Below, piece after piece: positions 46,506 to 55,039 of a stretch of DNA of 64,000 nt. Source of the DNA: Thermogemmatispora aurantia (GTDB taxonomy: Bacteria; Chloroflexota; Ktedonobacteria; Ktedonobacterales; Ktedonobacteraceae); contig NZ_BKZV01000001.1 in NCBI RefSeq assembly GCF_008974285.1, positions 1 to 64,000 of the forward strand. The letters are read 5' to 3'. Positions within the stretch are counted from its first letter, which is position 1, and the number at the start of each line of letters is the position of its first letter. The notes beneath the pieces were generated by a model. It was given only the letters and a program-made list of their open reading frames with translations, was not told the origin of the DNA and did no database searches. A program made the translations under genes and the position numbers.

Positions 46506-47195
46506 CTATCCCAGGCTTATGCCCAGGAAGGATTTACCCGTAGCCCCACCGGCGTGGGCTTTCGGGCTGGCTGACGGCAGCCCACTGCCCCGCAGGACAG
46601 TAAAGCGCGCTTGAATATTCCTGGCCGCCCAGCGATCGGCGTGTTCCTGGAATCCACAGTGAGGACAGGCGAAGACATGCCGGCGATGGGTTCCACGCTG
46701 TCTGCGAACCTTCGCCATCTTCCCATTGACGAAGAGCACCCGCTCCTCTCCATCCACTGCCACTAGCGCATTCGTCTCGTTCAGATCCATCTCCACCATC
46801 CGGCTGCTTCCTGCTGCCTCCTCCGGGGCAGGCAGGGGCTACGAGTCGGGGGTCGGGCACCCCCAGCGTGATCGTAAGTCGTTCCGGCAATCTCCCATCG
46901 CGCTCTACCGCAGTAAGGCTATCCATCTCTCTGACTGCTGCAAGCCCCCCTGGAAGGCAGCAGGCGCCGTAGAGGGGGAGGCATTGGCGTCCGACGACAA
47001 TCCAGATCGAGAAGGGGCCATCCGGTCGCAGACTGGCATCACGCCCTTGCGGCCCAATCAGAAACAGGGTCCGCCTACGCTAGAACAGCAAGGGACGCGG
47101 CGGAGGATAACGATTGCGATCTACGCTCTGATAGGCAGCGGCGACCAGACGGATGTATGTAAGAAAGATCTCTGCTTCAAACCCGCCCTCCTAAA
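46506..47195 (-). pseudogene. tnpB: TnpB remnant with internal deletion
   Basis: Minus-strand frames match the intact-looking copy at 43831: IRLVAAAYQSV, then TLFLIGPQGRDASLRPDGPFSIWIVVG, then RLTITLGVPDP in further frames, then MDLNETNALVAVDGEERVLFVNGKMAKV. That runs directly into GTHRRHVFACPHCGFQEHAD, so about 120 residues, with the catalytic Glu and the first CxxC, are gone. A stop lies inside LLF-stop-RRR and frameshifts lie around the RuvC block. A 7-pair hairpin with two G-U pairs at 46510-46527 occupies the terminal position. It is inactive and inverted relative to the first copy. The 5' limit near 47195 is approximate. Confidence 0.85.
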
Positions 47196-47281
47196 GCACT
47201 GGCATCCGCCACACTGGCTGGCTGCCCACAGGGCACATACCTGTGTCCCGGCCTTCGTTTTTTTGCTCTCCTGCGCGCTCC

Positions 47282-47310
47282 TTGCAACTCTACTCCCGTT
47301 GTGCTATACT
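47282..47310 (+). promoter_or_regulatory. Promoter of the HhH protein gene
   Basis: TTGCAA (47282-47287) and TATACT (47305-47310) are 17 bases apart, about 200 bases upstream of the ATG at 47515. The long purine-rich leader between them shows no clear structure. Confidence 0.65.
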
Positions 47311-47514
47311 ACATTGAACAAATTTTCCAGTCACTCTGAGAGAACAAAGGCAGCTGAGAAGAGAGCAGTACATTCAGCCGTGGCTGTCTGCGGCTTTTCC
47401 GGTCAGAGGACGGCCAGACGGAAAGGAAGAAAGAAAGGGAGAACGCACGCAGTACCGTATCACCGACCACGATAAGGTCAGTAGAGTAGACCAGCATCGA
47501 CAGGGGGCGCAACT

Positions 47515-48147
47515 ATGTATCCCATTCTCAAACTTACTCAGACCATCCAGGTGCTGCCGAGCCAATCTGTCTACCAGCGGCGCGTGGTGCAGCAGCCGAT
47601 GCTCCCGGGGTTGGAGCTGGAGCCTTTAGAGGAAGCCCGGCCTGTTCGCAGCAATCGTCAGGTTGCCGAAGTACTGGCGAGCGTGGCCGAGCTGCTTGAG
47701 CTACAACACGGCAACCCCTACCGCATTCAGGCTTACCGCAACGCGGCACGGGCGATCCTTGCTCTCCACGAGCCAGTCACAGAGATCATCGCGCGGGGTG
47801 AGCCGCTGCCAATTGCGGGCCTGGGTCGTCGCATGCAGGCCCACATCGCTGAGCTCCTGCAACGGGGAACCCTGACCTTCTCCCATGACCTTCTTCCCCA
47901 GGGTTTGCCAGCAGGAGCGCGTCGCCTCCTGACGATCGAGCATATCGGCCCGCGTACAGCCCTGCGACTCTATGAAGAGTTGGGCATCGACTCCGCAGAG
48001 AAGTTATGGCAGGCCGCCAATGAGCAACGCCTGCGTCGCCTGCCCGGTTTTGGCCCTCGCAGCGAGGAGCGTCTGAAGCAAGCTGCCGCGCGCGCCTTTC
48101 AACGGCAGAAGCCGGAGCCGCCCGCCAGCCTGGGAGGTGCGGCCTGA
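47515..48147 (+). CDS. Helix-hairpin-helix protein, PolX N-terminal-like
   Basis: This 210-residue protein contains a PolX-type N-terminal domain (about 43-100: NRQVAEVLASVAELLELQHGNPYRIQAYRNAARAI) and two helix-hairpin-helix repeats (IEHIGPRTALRLYEELGI and RLPGFGPRSEERLKQAA). These bind DNA backbone non-specifically. The polymerase palm and PHP domains of full PolX are absent, so it is a stand-alone binding module. AGGGGGCGC leads the ATG and a good promoter lies at 47282-47310. It is convergent with the aminotransferase gene. Confidence 0.82.
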   Translation: MYPILKLTQTIQVLPSQSVYQRRVVQQPMLPGLELEPLEEARPVRSNRQVAEVLASVAELLELQHGNPYRIQAYRNAARAILALHEPVTEIIARGEPLPIAGLGRRMQAHIAELLQRGTLTFSHDLLPQGLPAGARRLLTIEHIGPRTALRLYEELGIDSAEKLWQAANEQRLRRLPGFGPRSEERLKQAAARAFQRQKPEPPASLGGAA

Positions 48148-48189
48148 ATGGCCCGCCTGTGCTGCCCACCTCCAACTCCAGCCCGTCGA

Positions 48190-49032
48190 CTAGAAACGAC
48201 CTTGCTCAACCAGGGCAATAAAGCGCTGCTCTAGCTCCCAGGTGCGTGGCCCTGGCTGGCCTGAGCCAATCACCAGGTCGTCGATCTGCAGTACCGGCAT
48301 GATCTCCTTGGACGAAGCAGTCAGGAAGGCTTCATCAACAGAAGGCAGCTCAGATAGCGCAATGGGTCGCTCCTCTATCGGGAAGCGCCCCCGGGCTAGC
48401 TCCAGGACTACAGCGCGCGTCACTCCTGGAAGAATACCCTCCCGCGGTGTCACCAGCGTGTCGCCTCGGAAGACGAAGAAATTGCTGCGCGTCGCCTCCA
48501 GGACCTGCCCCTGCTCATTGACAAAGAGAGCATCGGCGGCTCCGCGCCGCACCGCCTCCTTGAAAGCTCGCACTGCCGCTATGTAGCTAGTCGTTTTGGC
48601 CTCTGGCGCTTCCCGCTGCAAGCGACAGGTGATCAGACGCAGCCCGCGCTTGAAAGCCTCCAGATCGCGCTCGGGTAAGGGCGTAATCAAGACCGCTAGT
48701 AGCGGCTTCCCAGATGGGAGAATTCCGTCTTCGCTCACGCCACCGGTCACCAGAATGCGTAGAGAGGCATGGCGAAAGGGATTGCGCCGAATGGTCTCCT
48801 CCAGCACAGCGCGAATCTCCTCGCGCGTATAGGGAATAGCCAGATCAATTAGCTCCGCAGAGTGATACAGTCGATCGAGATGATCTTCAAGACGAAATGG
48901 ACGACGATCATAGGTACGCAGGGATTCGAAGACACTGTAGCCTCGCAAGACGGCCACATCGGTGAGAGGGATAGAGGCCTCGTCTGGATGGACCCACCGT
49001 CCACCAACGTACCAGCTAGTCTGCTGCTCCAT
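48190..49032 (-). CDS. Class IV (fold-type IV) PLP aminotransferase
   Basis: The 280-residue PLP enzyme belongs to the branched-chain / D-amino acid aminotransferase and aminodeoxychorismate lyase group. Lys146 in EAKTTSYIAAVRAF is the PLP Schiff-base residue, and Glu179 in VLEATRSNFF is the family Glu. The N-terminus WYVGGRWVHPDEASI and VLRGYSVFESLRTYDRRPF are characteristic. Which substrate it uses is not clear from motifs. It is downstream of the EVE gene by two bases and almost certainly co-transcribed. Confidence 0.92.
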   Translation of the reverse strand: MEQQTSWYVGGRWVHPDEASIPLTDVAVLRGYSVFESLRTYDRRPFRLEDHLDRLYHSAELIDLAIPYTREEIRAVLEETIRRNPFRHASLRILVTGGVSEDGILPSGKPLLAVLITPLPERDLEAFKRGLRLITCRLQREAPEAKTTSYIAAVRAFKEAVRRGAADALFVNEQGQVLEATRSNFFVFRGDTLVTPREGILPGVTRAVVLELARGRFPIEERPIALSELPSVDEAFLTASSKEIMPVLQIDDLVIGSGQPGPRTWELEQRFIALVEQGRF

Positions 49033-49034
49033 AG

Positions 49035-49463
49035 TTATTCCTCTTCCTCTTCTGGATCAAGCAGCCCCTGCCCACGCAACCAGTGTAGAAAGCGCTCTGG
49101 AACAGCCATGACGGAGAGACGTGGCTGCCGCACCAGACTCCAGTCGGCAAAGAGTTGGCTCTCCTTGATCTCACGTAAGCTTACCGGGCGCGCCAGCGGA
49201 CGCACAAACTCGATCTCGACCACCTGACTGCGGCTATCGGCAGGATCAGGACGTGGCCAGGAAACGACGCGGGCCAGGCCAACCAGCGCCGCCTGGGCCC
49301 CGCTATGGTAAATCAGCAGCCGATCTCCAGGGCGCATCTGCGCGATGAAACGCACCGCCTGGGGATTGCGCACTCCATCCCAGACAGTGCGCTGCTCACG
49401 TGCAAGATCCTCCACACTATAGTCCGCAGGCTCGGTCTTCACCAGAAAATAGGCCATAGGCAT
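49035..49463 (-). CDS. EVE-domain (PUA-like) protein
   Basis: This 142-residue protein is one EVE domain, which binds modified bases. The family start MAYFLVKTEPADYSVEDLAREQRTVWDGVRNPQAVRFI is present, with GDRLLIYHSGAQAALVGLARV. I place the start at 49463 because AAGGG stands five bases before that ATG. The stop is 2 bases from the aminotransferase start. A link with defence against modified DNA is possible, but no methyltransferase is nearby. Confidence 0.92.
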   Translation of the reverse strand: MPMAYFLVKTEPADYSVEDLAREQRTVWDGVRNPQAVRFIAQMRPGDRLLIYHSGAQAALVGLARVVSWPRPDPADSRSQVVEIEFVRPLARPVSLREIKESQLFADWSLVRQPRLSVMAVPERFLHWLRGQGLLDPEEEEE

Positions 49464-49934
49464 CGGTCCCTTCTCTCCCTCAATCACATCTTAGCCGCTT
49501 GAGCGCACCACAGCCAGAGAGCATCAGGGCCTGATACTCGTGATCAGCTCAGAGGTCCCAGGTTCAAGCCAGCATCACCATGCAAGCCAGAGAGAGGATA
49601 GCACGCCTGGCACCATCTGTAAATACCGCTCAGCCTCAGCCCTGTTCTTCTGTAGCCCGTCGGAGTGCTTTAGGCTCGCTCTATCATGAGAGAATTATAC
49701 AAGGCATGATAGATCAGGCTGGATTACTCGAATATCTCTATGTTATAATACTGAGGCTTTGCCAGCTTTTCAATATCTTATATTATAAAAGACTATCGCT
49801 GAAATAAAGTGCGGGTCTTGCACTGAATCAAGAAAGAAGCTCCTGGAGATTTGCTGGCGGCGCTCGCCATGCTCATTGTTGGTTCCCAGGAGGGTCCGAC
49901 AAGCGTTCTGCTCTCTGCCCAGGATTTCCTTTGA

Positions 49935-50277
49935 GCGCAAGCAGCAGCTACACTCGCCTGGGCGCTCTCTGTCATGTTTCTGTTCACCGAGATATTGGTC
50001 TGCATATTCCGTTATCCGTCCCTGCTGAACAGCCGCTATCTCCTCCCGAAACCCTGGGCCAGGCCCGTCCTCTGGTTATGCTGCCTGCCAGGATTGCTCT
50101 CTTGTTTGACAGCAATGATCACAACCGTCGTCTACCCCTGGATTCCCCACCCAGATCAGCGCCGGCTCCTGGCGGTATCTCGTCGGTGGCCTGGCCCTGA
50201 TCTGCCTGGGCGCCGCCGCTATCGGCAGTATGATCGCCGACAGCGGTGCCCGCTGGCAGGATTTTAACTACGGCTGA
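49935..50277 (+). pseudogene. C-terminal remnant of an APC-type amino-acid permease
   Basis: Two frames carry membrane helices of one protein tail. The first (49935 to about 50155) gives LAWALSVMFLFTEILVCIFRYP, PKPWARPVLWLCCLPGLLSC and MITTVVYPWIPHPDQ; the second (about 50155-50277, shifted by one base) gives SWRYLVGGLALICLGAAAIG and ends ARWQDFNYG-stop. The pattern fits the end of an amino-acid/polyamine/organocation permease. The N-terminal helices are missing, so it is a decayed gene. It sits in an otherwise empty 1-kb gap between EVE and the RibD-like gene. Confidence 0.6.
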
Positions 50278-50474
50278 ATAAAATCACCATGAGTGAGCGC
50301 CGGATAGTTCCCCAACCAGGGTTCGCAGCGTGATAGAGAGGAAGGCCCAAACGCTCCTGCGGCCCTCCCACCCCAGTTCTCAGCAAGAGAGGCCAATGTA
50401 CAGCAGGAGCAGCCTGTCTTATACAATAACAGTAAGGATAGGCCCATGAGCAGAAAGAGGACGGTATACAAGCC

Positions 50475-51317
50475 ATGCAAACAGTACCCCCTTTGGAGAC
50501 CGCCTTTGAGCAGATAGAGGCTGAAAGCCAGGCGCTGCCACTTCCTCCAAGGCTAGCCCACCTCTATGGCAGGCTGGCCTTTCCACCTGCACCGGAGGGG
50601 CACCCCTATATCATCAGCAATTTTGTCGAGACGCTCGACGGCGTGGCCGTCGCCCATGCCAACGGAAAAAGCCTGGATATCAGCGGCAGCAACGAGCATG
50701 ATCATATGGTCATGGGTCTGCTGCGAGCCTGCGTTGACGCGGTCATTGTTGGGGCAGGCACACTACGCGACGCGCCCGAGCACCGCTGGACCCCCGATTA
50801 TATCTATCCTCCGCTGGCCTCAGAATATCATCAGTTGCGCCAGCAGTTGGGCCAGACCACCCAGCCGCTGAATGTGATCGTCAGTAGCAGCGGCAATGTC
50901 GATCTTAGCCTCCCCCTCTTCCACGAGGCTACCATCAGCTCAGTGCTGATTACCACTGCTCAAGGAAAGGCCCATCTGCAGCAGCAATCCCTTCCTCCTA
51001 CCCTGCACCTGCTTGTCGCCAGCGAGCATGGACCTCTCCAGGCTCGAGCCATTGTGGAGACACTGAGCCGCTGGCAGCGGTGCCAGCGCATTCTCATCGA
51101 GGGTGGCCCCCAGCTGATGGGCCGTTTCATGGCCGAACGGTTGATCGATGAGCTGTTCTTGACCCTGGCCCCACAGCTAGCCGGACGCGATGCTAACGAG
51201 TCACGTCCCGGCTTTGTCGCGAACCAGCTCTTCCTGCCGTCCGATCCACGCTGGGGAGAATTGCTCAGTTTAAAACGGGCCGGTAGCTACCTCTTCCTGC
51301 GCTATCGCTTCGCATAA
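50475..51317 (+). CDS. RibD C-terminal-type reductase family protein
   Basis: This 280-residue protein has the dihydrofolate-reductase-like fold of the RibD C-terminal domain. It contains YIISNFVETLDGVAV, DAVIVGAGTLRDAPEH, a GNVDL strand, then QRILIEGGPQLMGRFMAERLIDELFLTLAPQLAG. The deaminase half of RibD is absent. Stand-alone members reduce pyrimidines or related compounds with NADPH; the exact role is open. It has no riboflavin neighbours. Ribosome binding site is weak, so the start is less certain. Confidence 0.85.
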   Translation: MQTVPPLETAFEQIEAESQALPLPPRLAHLYGRLAFPPAPEGHPYIISNFVETLDGVAVAHANGKSLDISGSNEHDHMVMGLLRACVDAVIVGAGTLRDAPEHRWTPDYIYPPLASEYHQLRQQLGQTTQPLNVIVSSSGNVDLSLPLFHEATISSVLITTAQGKAHLQQQSLPPTLHLLVASEHGPLQARAIVETLSRWQRCQRILIEGGPQLMGRFMAERLIDELFLTLAPQLAGRDANESRPGFVANQLFLPSDPRWGELLSLKRAGSYLFLRYRFA

Positions 51318-51496
51318 TCCCTGACCCCGCTCTAGCCCGGCTGTACAGCCGCACCCAGACCCGGTCGGAGACCTGCATGCCTGAACCTCTACCGGCTTCA
51401 TCTGAGGCCTCTCTGTCGCGCAGCCCATCTCACCTTCTCACCAGGGGCAGGCCAGGCGGTCCACTGGTCTGGTCCTTCGGCCAGATCTAGTCAGAG

Positions 51497-51538
51497 TGGT
51501 CTAGACATCTTGACGATATGATTACACGCAGTTATCAT
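51497..51538 (+). promoter_or_regulatory. Chitinase promoter with adjacent dre-like operator
   Basis: TTGACG (51510-51515) and TATCAT (51533-51538) are 17 bases apart. Directly before the -35, TGGTCTAGACAT (51497-51508) shares the first 11 bases of its core with the GntR operator at 28802-28812 and matches 10 of 12 positions of TGGTCTAGACCA. The chitinase ATG follows about 145 bases later. Confidence 0.72.
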
Positions 51539-51682
51539 TGATTGTGAAGGATCTGCCGGCAGGGCACGGTCTGTCTCCCTCATCGCAGGCAGGCCGCGGG
51601 CATGAAGCCAGCATGCCCTGCCGTGGCATCTAACAGCCTGCGGCTGTTCGAGCATTTCAAGGCAAGGAGGAAAGCCATCGCC

Positions 51683-53260
51683 ATGTCCAGCAGTCTGTCC
51701 AAGGTCAGGTCTCTCCCTCCTCTGCGGCCTCGCTTCCCGCTCATACTGCTCTCGGCGCTTCTCATTGTCAGCAGTTTGGCAGCAGCCCTTTTTCTCCACT
51801 GGACGAGCGGAGCCTTTGCGGCGGGCAGCAACCTTGTTACCAATCCGGGCTTCGAGAGCGGTGATCTAAGCGGTTGGAGTTGTGACCCCGGTGACACCGT
51901 TGTGACGACGCCAGTACACAGCGGCAACTATGCCTTACAAATGAATCCCACTGCCTCCACCACCGGGCAATGTACCCAGACCATCAGCGTGCAACCCAAC
52001 AGTAGCTATACCCTTAGTGCCTACGTTGACGGACCCTATGCCTATCTCGGTGTTAACGGGGGAGCCAGCAACTGGACCAGCAGCAGCAGTTATACTCAGC
52101 TGAGCGTTTCCTTTACCACCGGCGCCTCGACCACCAGCATCACCATCTATGTGCACGGCTGGTATCTGCAGGGAAGCGTCTACGTCGATGACGTCAGCCT
52201 GAGTGGGCCAGCGGGTAGCGTAACCCCATCTCCCACAGCGGCCAGCAGTCCCACCCCAACGCCGGCTCCGACCAACACAGTTACACCTACACCCACACCC
52301 ACACCAACCAGCACAGCTGCACCTACGCCTACACCAACGCCCTGCACCAACTGTGGTGGTAGTCTTCCGCGCCATATCTTAACCGGCTACTGGCAGGATT
52401 TCACCAACGGCGCTACCCCGCTCAGACTCAGTGCCATCAACACCTACTATAATTTGATTGCCGTTGCCTTCGCCAACGCTGATCCCTCTCGTCCAGGCGC
52501 TGTCACCTTTAGCATCGACTCCGGGCTTGCCTCGGCGTTGGGAGGATATACCACCAGCCAGTTCATCAGCGACATCGCCACGCTCCACTCCCAAGGGAAA
52601 AAAGTCATTATCTCCGTTGGTGGCCAGAATGGCACCATCACAGTGAATGACGCGACCAGCGCCACCAACTTCGCCAATAGCGTCTACCAGCTCATGACTA
52701 CCTACGGTTTCGATGGTGTCGACATCGATCTCGAAAACGGGATCAATCCCACCTACCTGGCCAGCGCGCTGCGTCAGCTCTCAGCACTCGCCGGGCCTAG
52801 TCTGATCATTACCCTGGCCCCCCAGACCATCGATATGCAATCGACGGCTGGCGCCTACTTCCAGCTCGCCCTCAACATCAAAGATATTCTGACCCTTGTT
52901 AACACCCAGTATTACAACTCGGGAACAATGAACGGCTGCGATGGCAACGTCTACGCTGAGGGAAGCGAGGACTTCATCACCGCGCTGGCTTGTATCCAGC
53001 TGCAAGGCGGACTGCGCCCCGACCAAGTTGGCTTGGGACTGCCTGCCTCGCCCTCGGCGGCAGGTGGCGGCTACGTGGCCCCTTCTGTGGTCAATGCAGC
53101 CCTTGACTGTCTCAGCAGCGGTACCAATTGCTCAAGCTTCAAACCCTCGACGACCTACCCTGGTTTGCGCGGAGCCATGACCTGGTCGATTAACTGGGAT
53201 GCCTCCAACGGTTACGCCTTTGCCAATACCGTAGGACCACATCTCAGCAGCCTGCCCTAG
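51683..53260 (+). CDS. Secreted GH18 chitinase with N-terminal carbohydrate-binding domain
   Basis: This 525-residue secreted enzyme has a signal peptide (about 20-48, FPLILLSALLIVSSLAAALF), a beta-sandwich carbohydrate-binding domain (NLVTNPGFESGDLSGWSCDPGDTV to SVYVDDVSLSGPAG), a Pro/Thr linker and a C-terminal GH18 barrel. The catalytic motif DGVDIDLE ends at Glu351; VIISVGGQNG and WSINWDASNGYAF also match. GH18 enzymes split chitin with retention. Start ATG at 51683 has AAGGAGG 11 bases upstream; the frame is open further. Promoter and dre-like operator lie at 51497-51538, so it may share a regulator with the murQ cluster. Confidence 0.93.
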   Translation: MSSSLSKVRSLPPLRPRFPLILLSALLIVSSLAAALFLHWTSGAFAAGSNLVTNPGFESGDLSGWSCDPGDTVVTTPVHSGNYALQMNPTASTTGQCTQTISVQPNSSYTLSAYVDGPYAYLGVNGGASNWTSSSSYTQLSVSFTTGASTTSITIYVHGWYLQGSVYVDDVSLSGPAGSVTPSPTAASSPTPTPAPTNTVTPTPTPTPTSTAAPTPTPTPCTNCGGSLPRHILTGYWQDFTNGATPLRLSAINTYYNLIAVAFANADPSRPGAVTFSIDSGLASALGGYTTSQFISDIATLHSQGKKVIISVGGQNGTITVNDATSATNFANSVYQLMTTYGFDGVDIDLENGINPTYLASALRQLSALAGPSLIITLAPQTIDMQSTAGAYFQLALNIKDILTLVNTQYYNSGTMNGCDGNVYAEGSEDFITALACIQLQGGLRPDQVGLGLPASPSAAGGGYVAPSVVNAALDCLSSGTNCSSFKPSTTYPGLRGAMTWSINWDASNGYAFANTVGPHLSSLP

Positions 53261-53304
53261 GTCACCCAGAGGGCATCAAACGCCTGCCCTTTCCCTCCTC
53301 TCAG

Positions 53305-53354
53305 ACGGGGTGCCCCACCCTCACCACCAGTCAGTGGTCGGTGGAGCACCCCGT
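53305..53354 (+). terminator. Chitinase terminator hairpin
   Basis: ACGGGGTGC (53305-53313) pairs with GCACCCCGT (53346-53354), and CCACC pairs with GGTGG inside after a mismatch. It follows the chitinase stop by 45 bases. Confidence 0.65.
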
Positions 53355-53597
53355 TACTGTTCTGCCAGAGTTATGATCCACCACTCCTGGTGACTTCTCC
53401 TCTTCTTCTTCAAAAAGCCCCTCTCCAGGGACGGCACCAGCCAGAAAACGCTATCTCCTATCCGCAGTCAGAAAGAAGCAGCGGGAATAGCCGGCCACGA
53501 TAGGAATCTTTACAAAATCTTTGTAATTGGCTTAGGATTTTTTGATTTCTTCCCTCTATTATAGGGAGCAGACAGACCCCTATGGTTCCTGCTGTCA

Positions 53598-53663
53598 AGA
53601 TCAACGCCTGGGAGGATCTCCCCCACCCCCGTTCCTCCGACCAGCACTCCCAGGCGTTGATCT
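53598..53663. repeat. Perfect 17-base-pair inverted repeat with 32-base loop
   Basis: AGATCAACGCCTGGGAG (53598-53614) pairs with CTCCCAGGCGTTGATCT (53647-53663). The region between chitinase and DedA gene (53261-53893, 633 bases) shows no gene otherwise. The long perfect arms, without a U-tract, are unusual for a terminator and could be the end of a small element or a structured RNA. Confidence 0.6.
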
Positions 53664-53893
53664 CCCCCAGTTGCCAGCCGACGCAGCGTCAGCCAAACTG
53701 CTGAGCAACAGATCAGCACTCCTCGATCCCCAGCCCTCACCTCAGCATCCACCTAGCGGGGGCCTCAGTACTTTCCCCTACTTCCAGCCGTTCCAGACCT
53801 CGCTCACACCAGCACACACAAAGAAGGCCGGTCAGGGTCAAAGCCCTGCCGGCTGCTCTGCTGCGTTCTTACCGCAAGTGCTACTGCCACCAG

Positions 53894-54859
53894 CTACTGG
53901 CGGGGATAAGGTCCCGCCGGCCCACCTTGCCCCTCTGCAGGCCAACGTGGGCGATAATCCTGCCCTCCCAGGAGCGACCCATGAACAGGCGGCCCCTGCC
54001 AGGGTGTCTGAGAGGAGGGAGGAGACTGAGGAGATGGTGCAGGCGGCGGAGTTGGGGTATTCGACCAGGGCGGCACAAACGGCGGCTGTGACATGGGCTG
54101 TCCCCAAGGAGCCGTCTGGGGAGCCACCGAGGACAGCCTTTGCTCAGCCGGGCCAGCAGTCAGCGGCCCCTGGCCCGGCTGCTGTTGTAGGGCAGCTGCG
54201 GCAGCATGAGCGGCACGAGCACGCCGATCGTTGCGAATATGCCTCCAGACATAGAGTACAATCAACACCAGCAAAGCTAGCACGATCACGCCATCGAGGC
54301 TATGAAAGATAGGGGCCAGCGTATCCAGATGATTGCCCAGGACCGTGCCAGCGTAAGCCAGGATCAAGCACCAAGGCAGCGAACCCAGGAAAGTATAAAG
54401 ACAAAAGCGTCCAAAGGGCATCTTTGTAATGCCAGCGGGTAGAGAAATGTACGTACGTACCACGGGGAGCAGGCGAGAAAAGAAGGTTGTTGCACTCCCC
54501 CATCGTCTGAAGAACTCATCTGCTTTATCAGCATCATGCTGCGAGATGAGCAGATAGCGACCGTACTTGAGCATTAGAGGACGCCCACCGGAGGCTCCAA
54601 TCGCATAGGCCAGTATCGAACCGAGCAAGCAGCCAAGGGAGCCAGAGAGCGCCACCAGCAGCAGAGCCAACCAGGAGTTCAGGCCAGGAAGCAAGCGGCC
54701 CTGAGCGAGCATCACCCCGGCCAGAGGCATGACAATCTCACTGGGCAAGGGAATGCAGCAGCTCTCGACCGCCATCGCCACTACGATCCCCAAGAGTCCT
54801 GTCGAGACATAGAGATTGGTGATCAAGCTGGTCAAAGCTTCGATCAAGTGATTCAACAA
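53894..54859 (-). CDS. DedA-family membrane protein (VTT domain) with Pro/Gln-rich tail
   Basis: The protein has the DedA/VTT pattern: VSTGLLGIVVAMAVESCCIPLPSEIVMPLAGVML, GSLGCLLGSILAYAIGASGG, RWGSATTFFSRLLPVVRTYISLPAGITKM and FLGSLPWCLILAYAGTVLG, then a last helix. DedA proteins move lipids across the membrane. After residue 218 a 100-residue tail rich in Ala, Gln, Pro and Ser follows, not found in usual DedA proteins. I start it at TTG 54859 because AAGGAGG lies eight bases before; the frame is open to 55030 but the extra part has no family match. Confidence 0.85.
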   Translation of the reverse strand: MLNHLIEALTSLITNLYVSTGLLGIVVAMAVESCCIPLPSEIVMPLAGVMLAQGRLLPGLNSWLALLLVALSGSLGCLLGSILAYAIGASGGRPLMLKYGRYLLISQHDADKADEFFRRWGSATTFFSRLLPVVRTYISLPAGITKMPFGRFCLYTFLGSLPWCLILAYAGTVLGNHLDTLAPIFHSLDGVIVLALLVLIVLYVWRHIRNDRRARAAHAAAAALQQQPGQGPLTAGPAEQRLSSVAPQTAPWGQPMSQPPFVPPWSNTPTPPPAPSPQSPPSSQTPWQGPPVHGSLLGGQDYRPRWPAEGQGGPAGPYPRQ

Positions 54860-55039
54860 AACACAGCCTCCTTTGTAAGGCAAGCTCCTGCACTTTTGCC
54901 CAATCCTAGCACACTCTGCCGAGGGACGCCAGGGAAGGGGTACCAACGCCTCTTTGGAGTAGCACCCTGGCCGGCCAGCCGGCTGATCAGCCGCGCCACC
55001 CTCCTCAGTCTCCGCCTTTTCCGGCTCCATTCAGGCCGT

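Noticed and set aside
53542..54312. Long plus-strand open frame across the DedA tail
   Set aside because: It runs antisense to the DedA gene's Pro/Gln-rich tail and includes the 17-base inverted repeat; it is a shadow frame.
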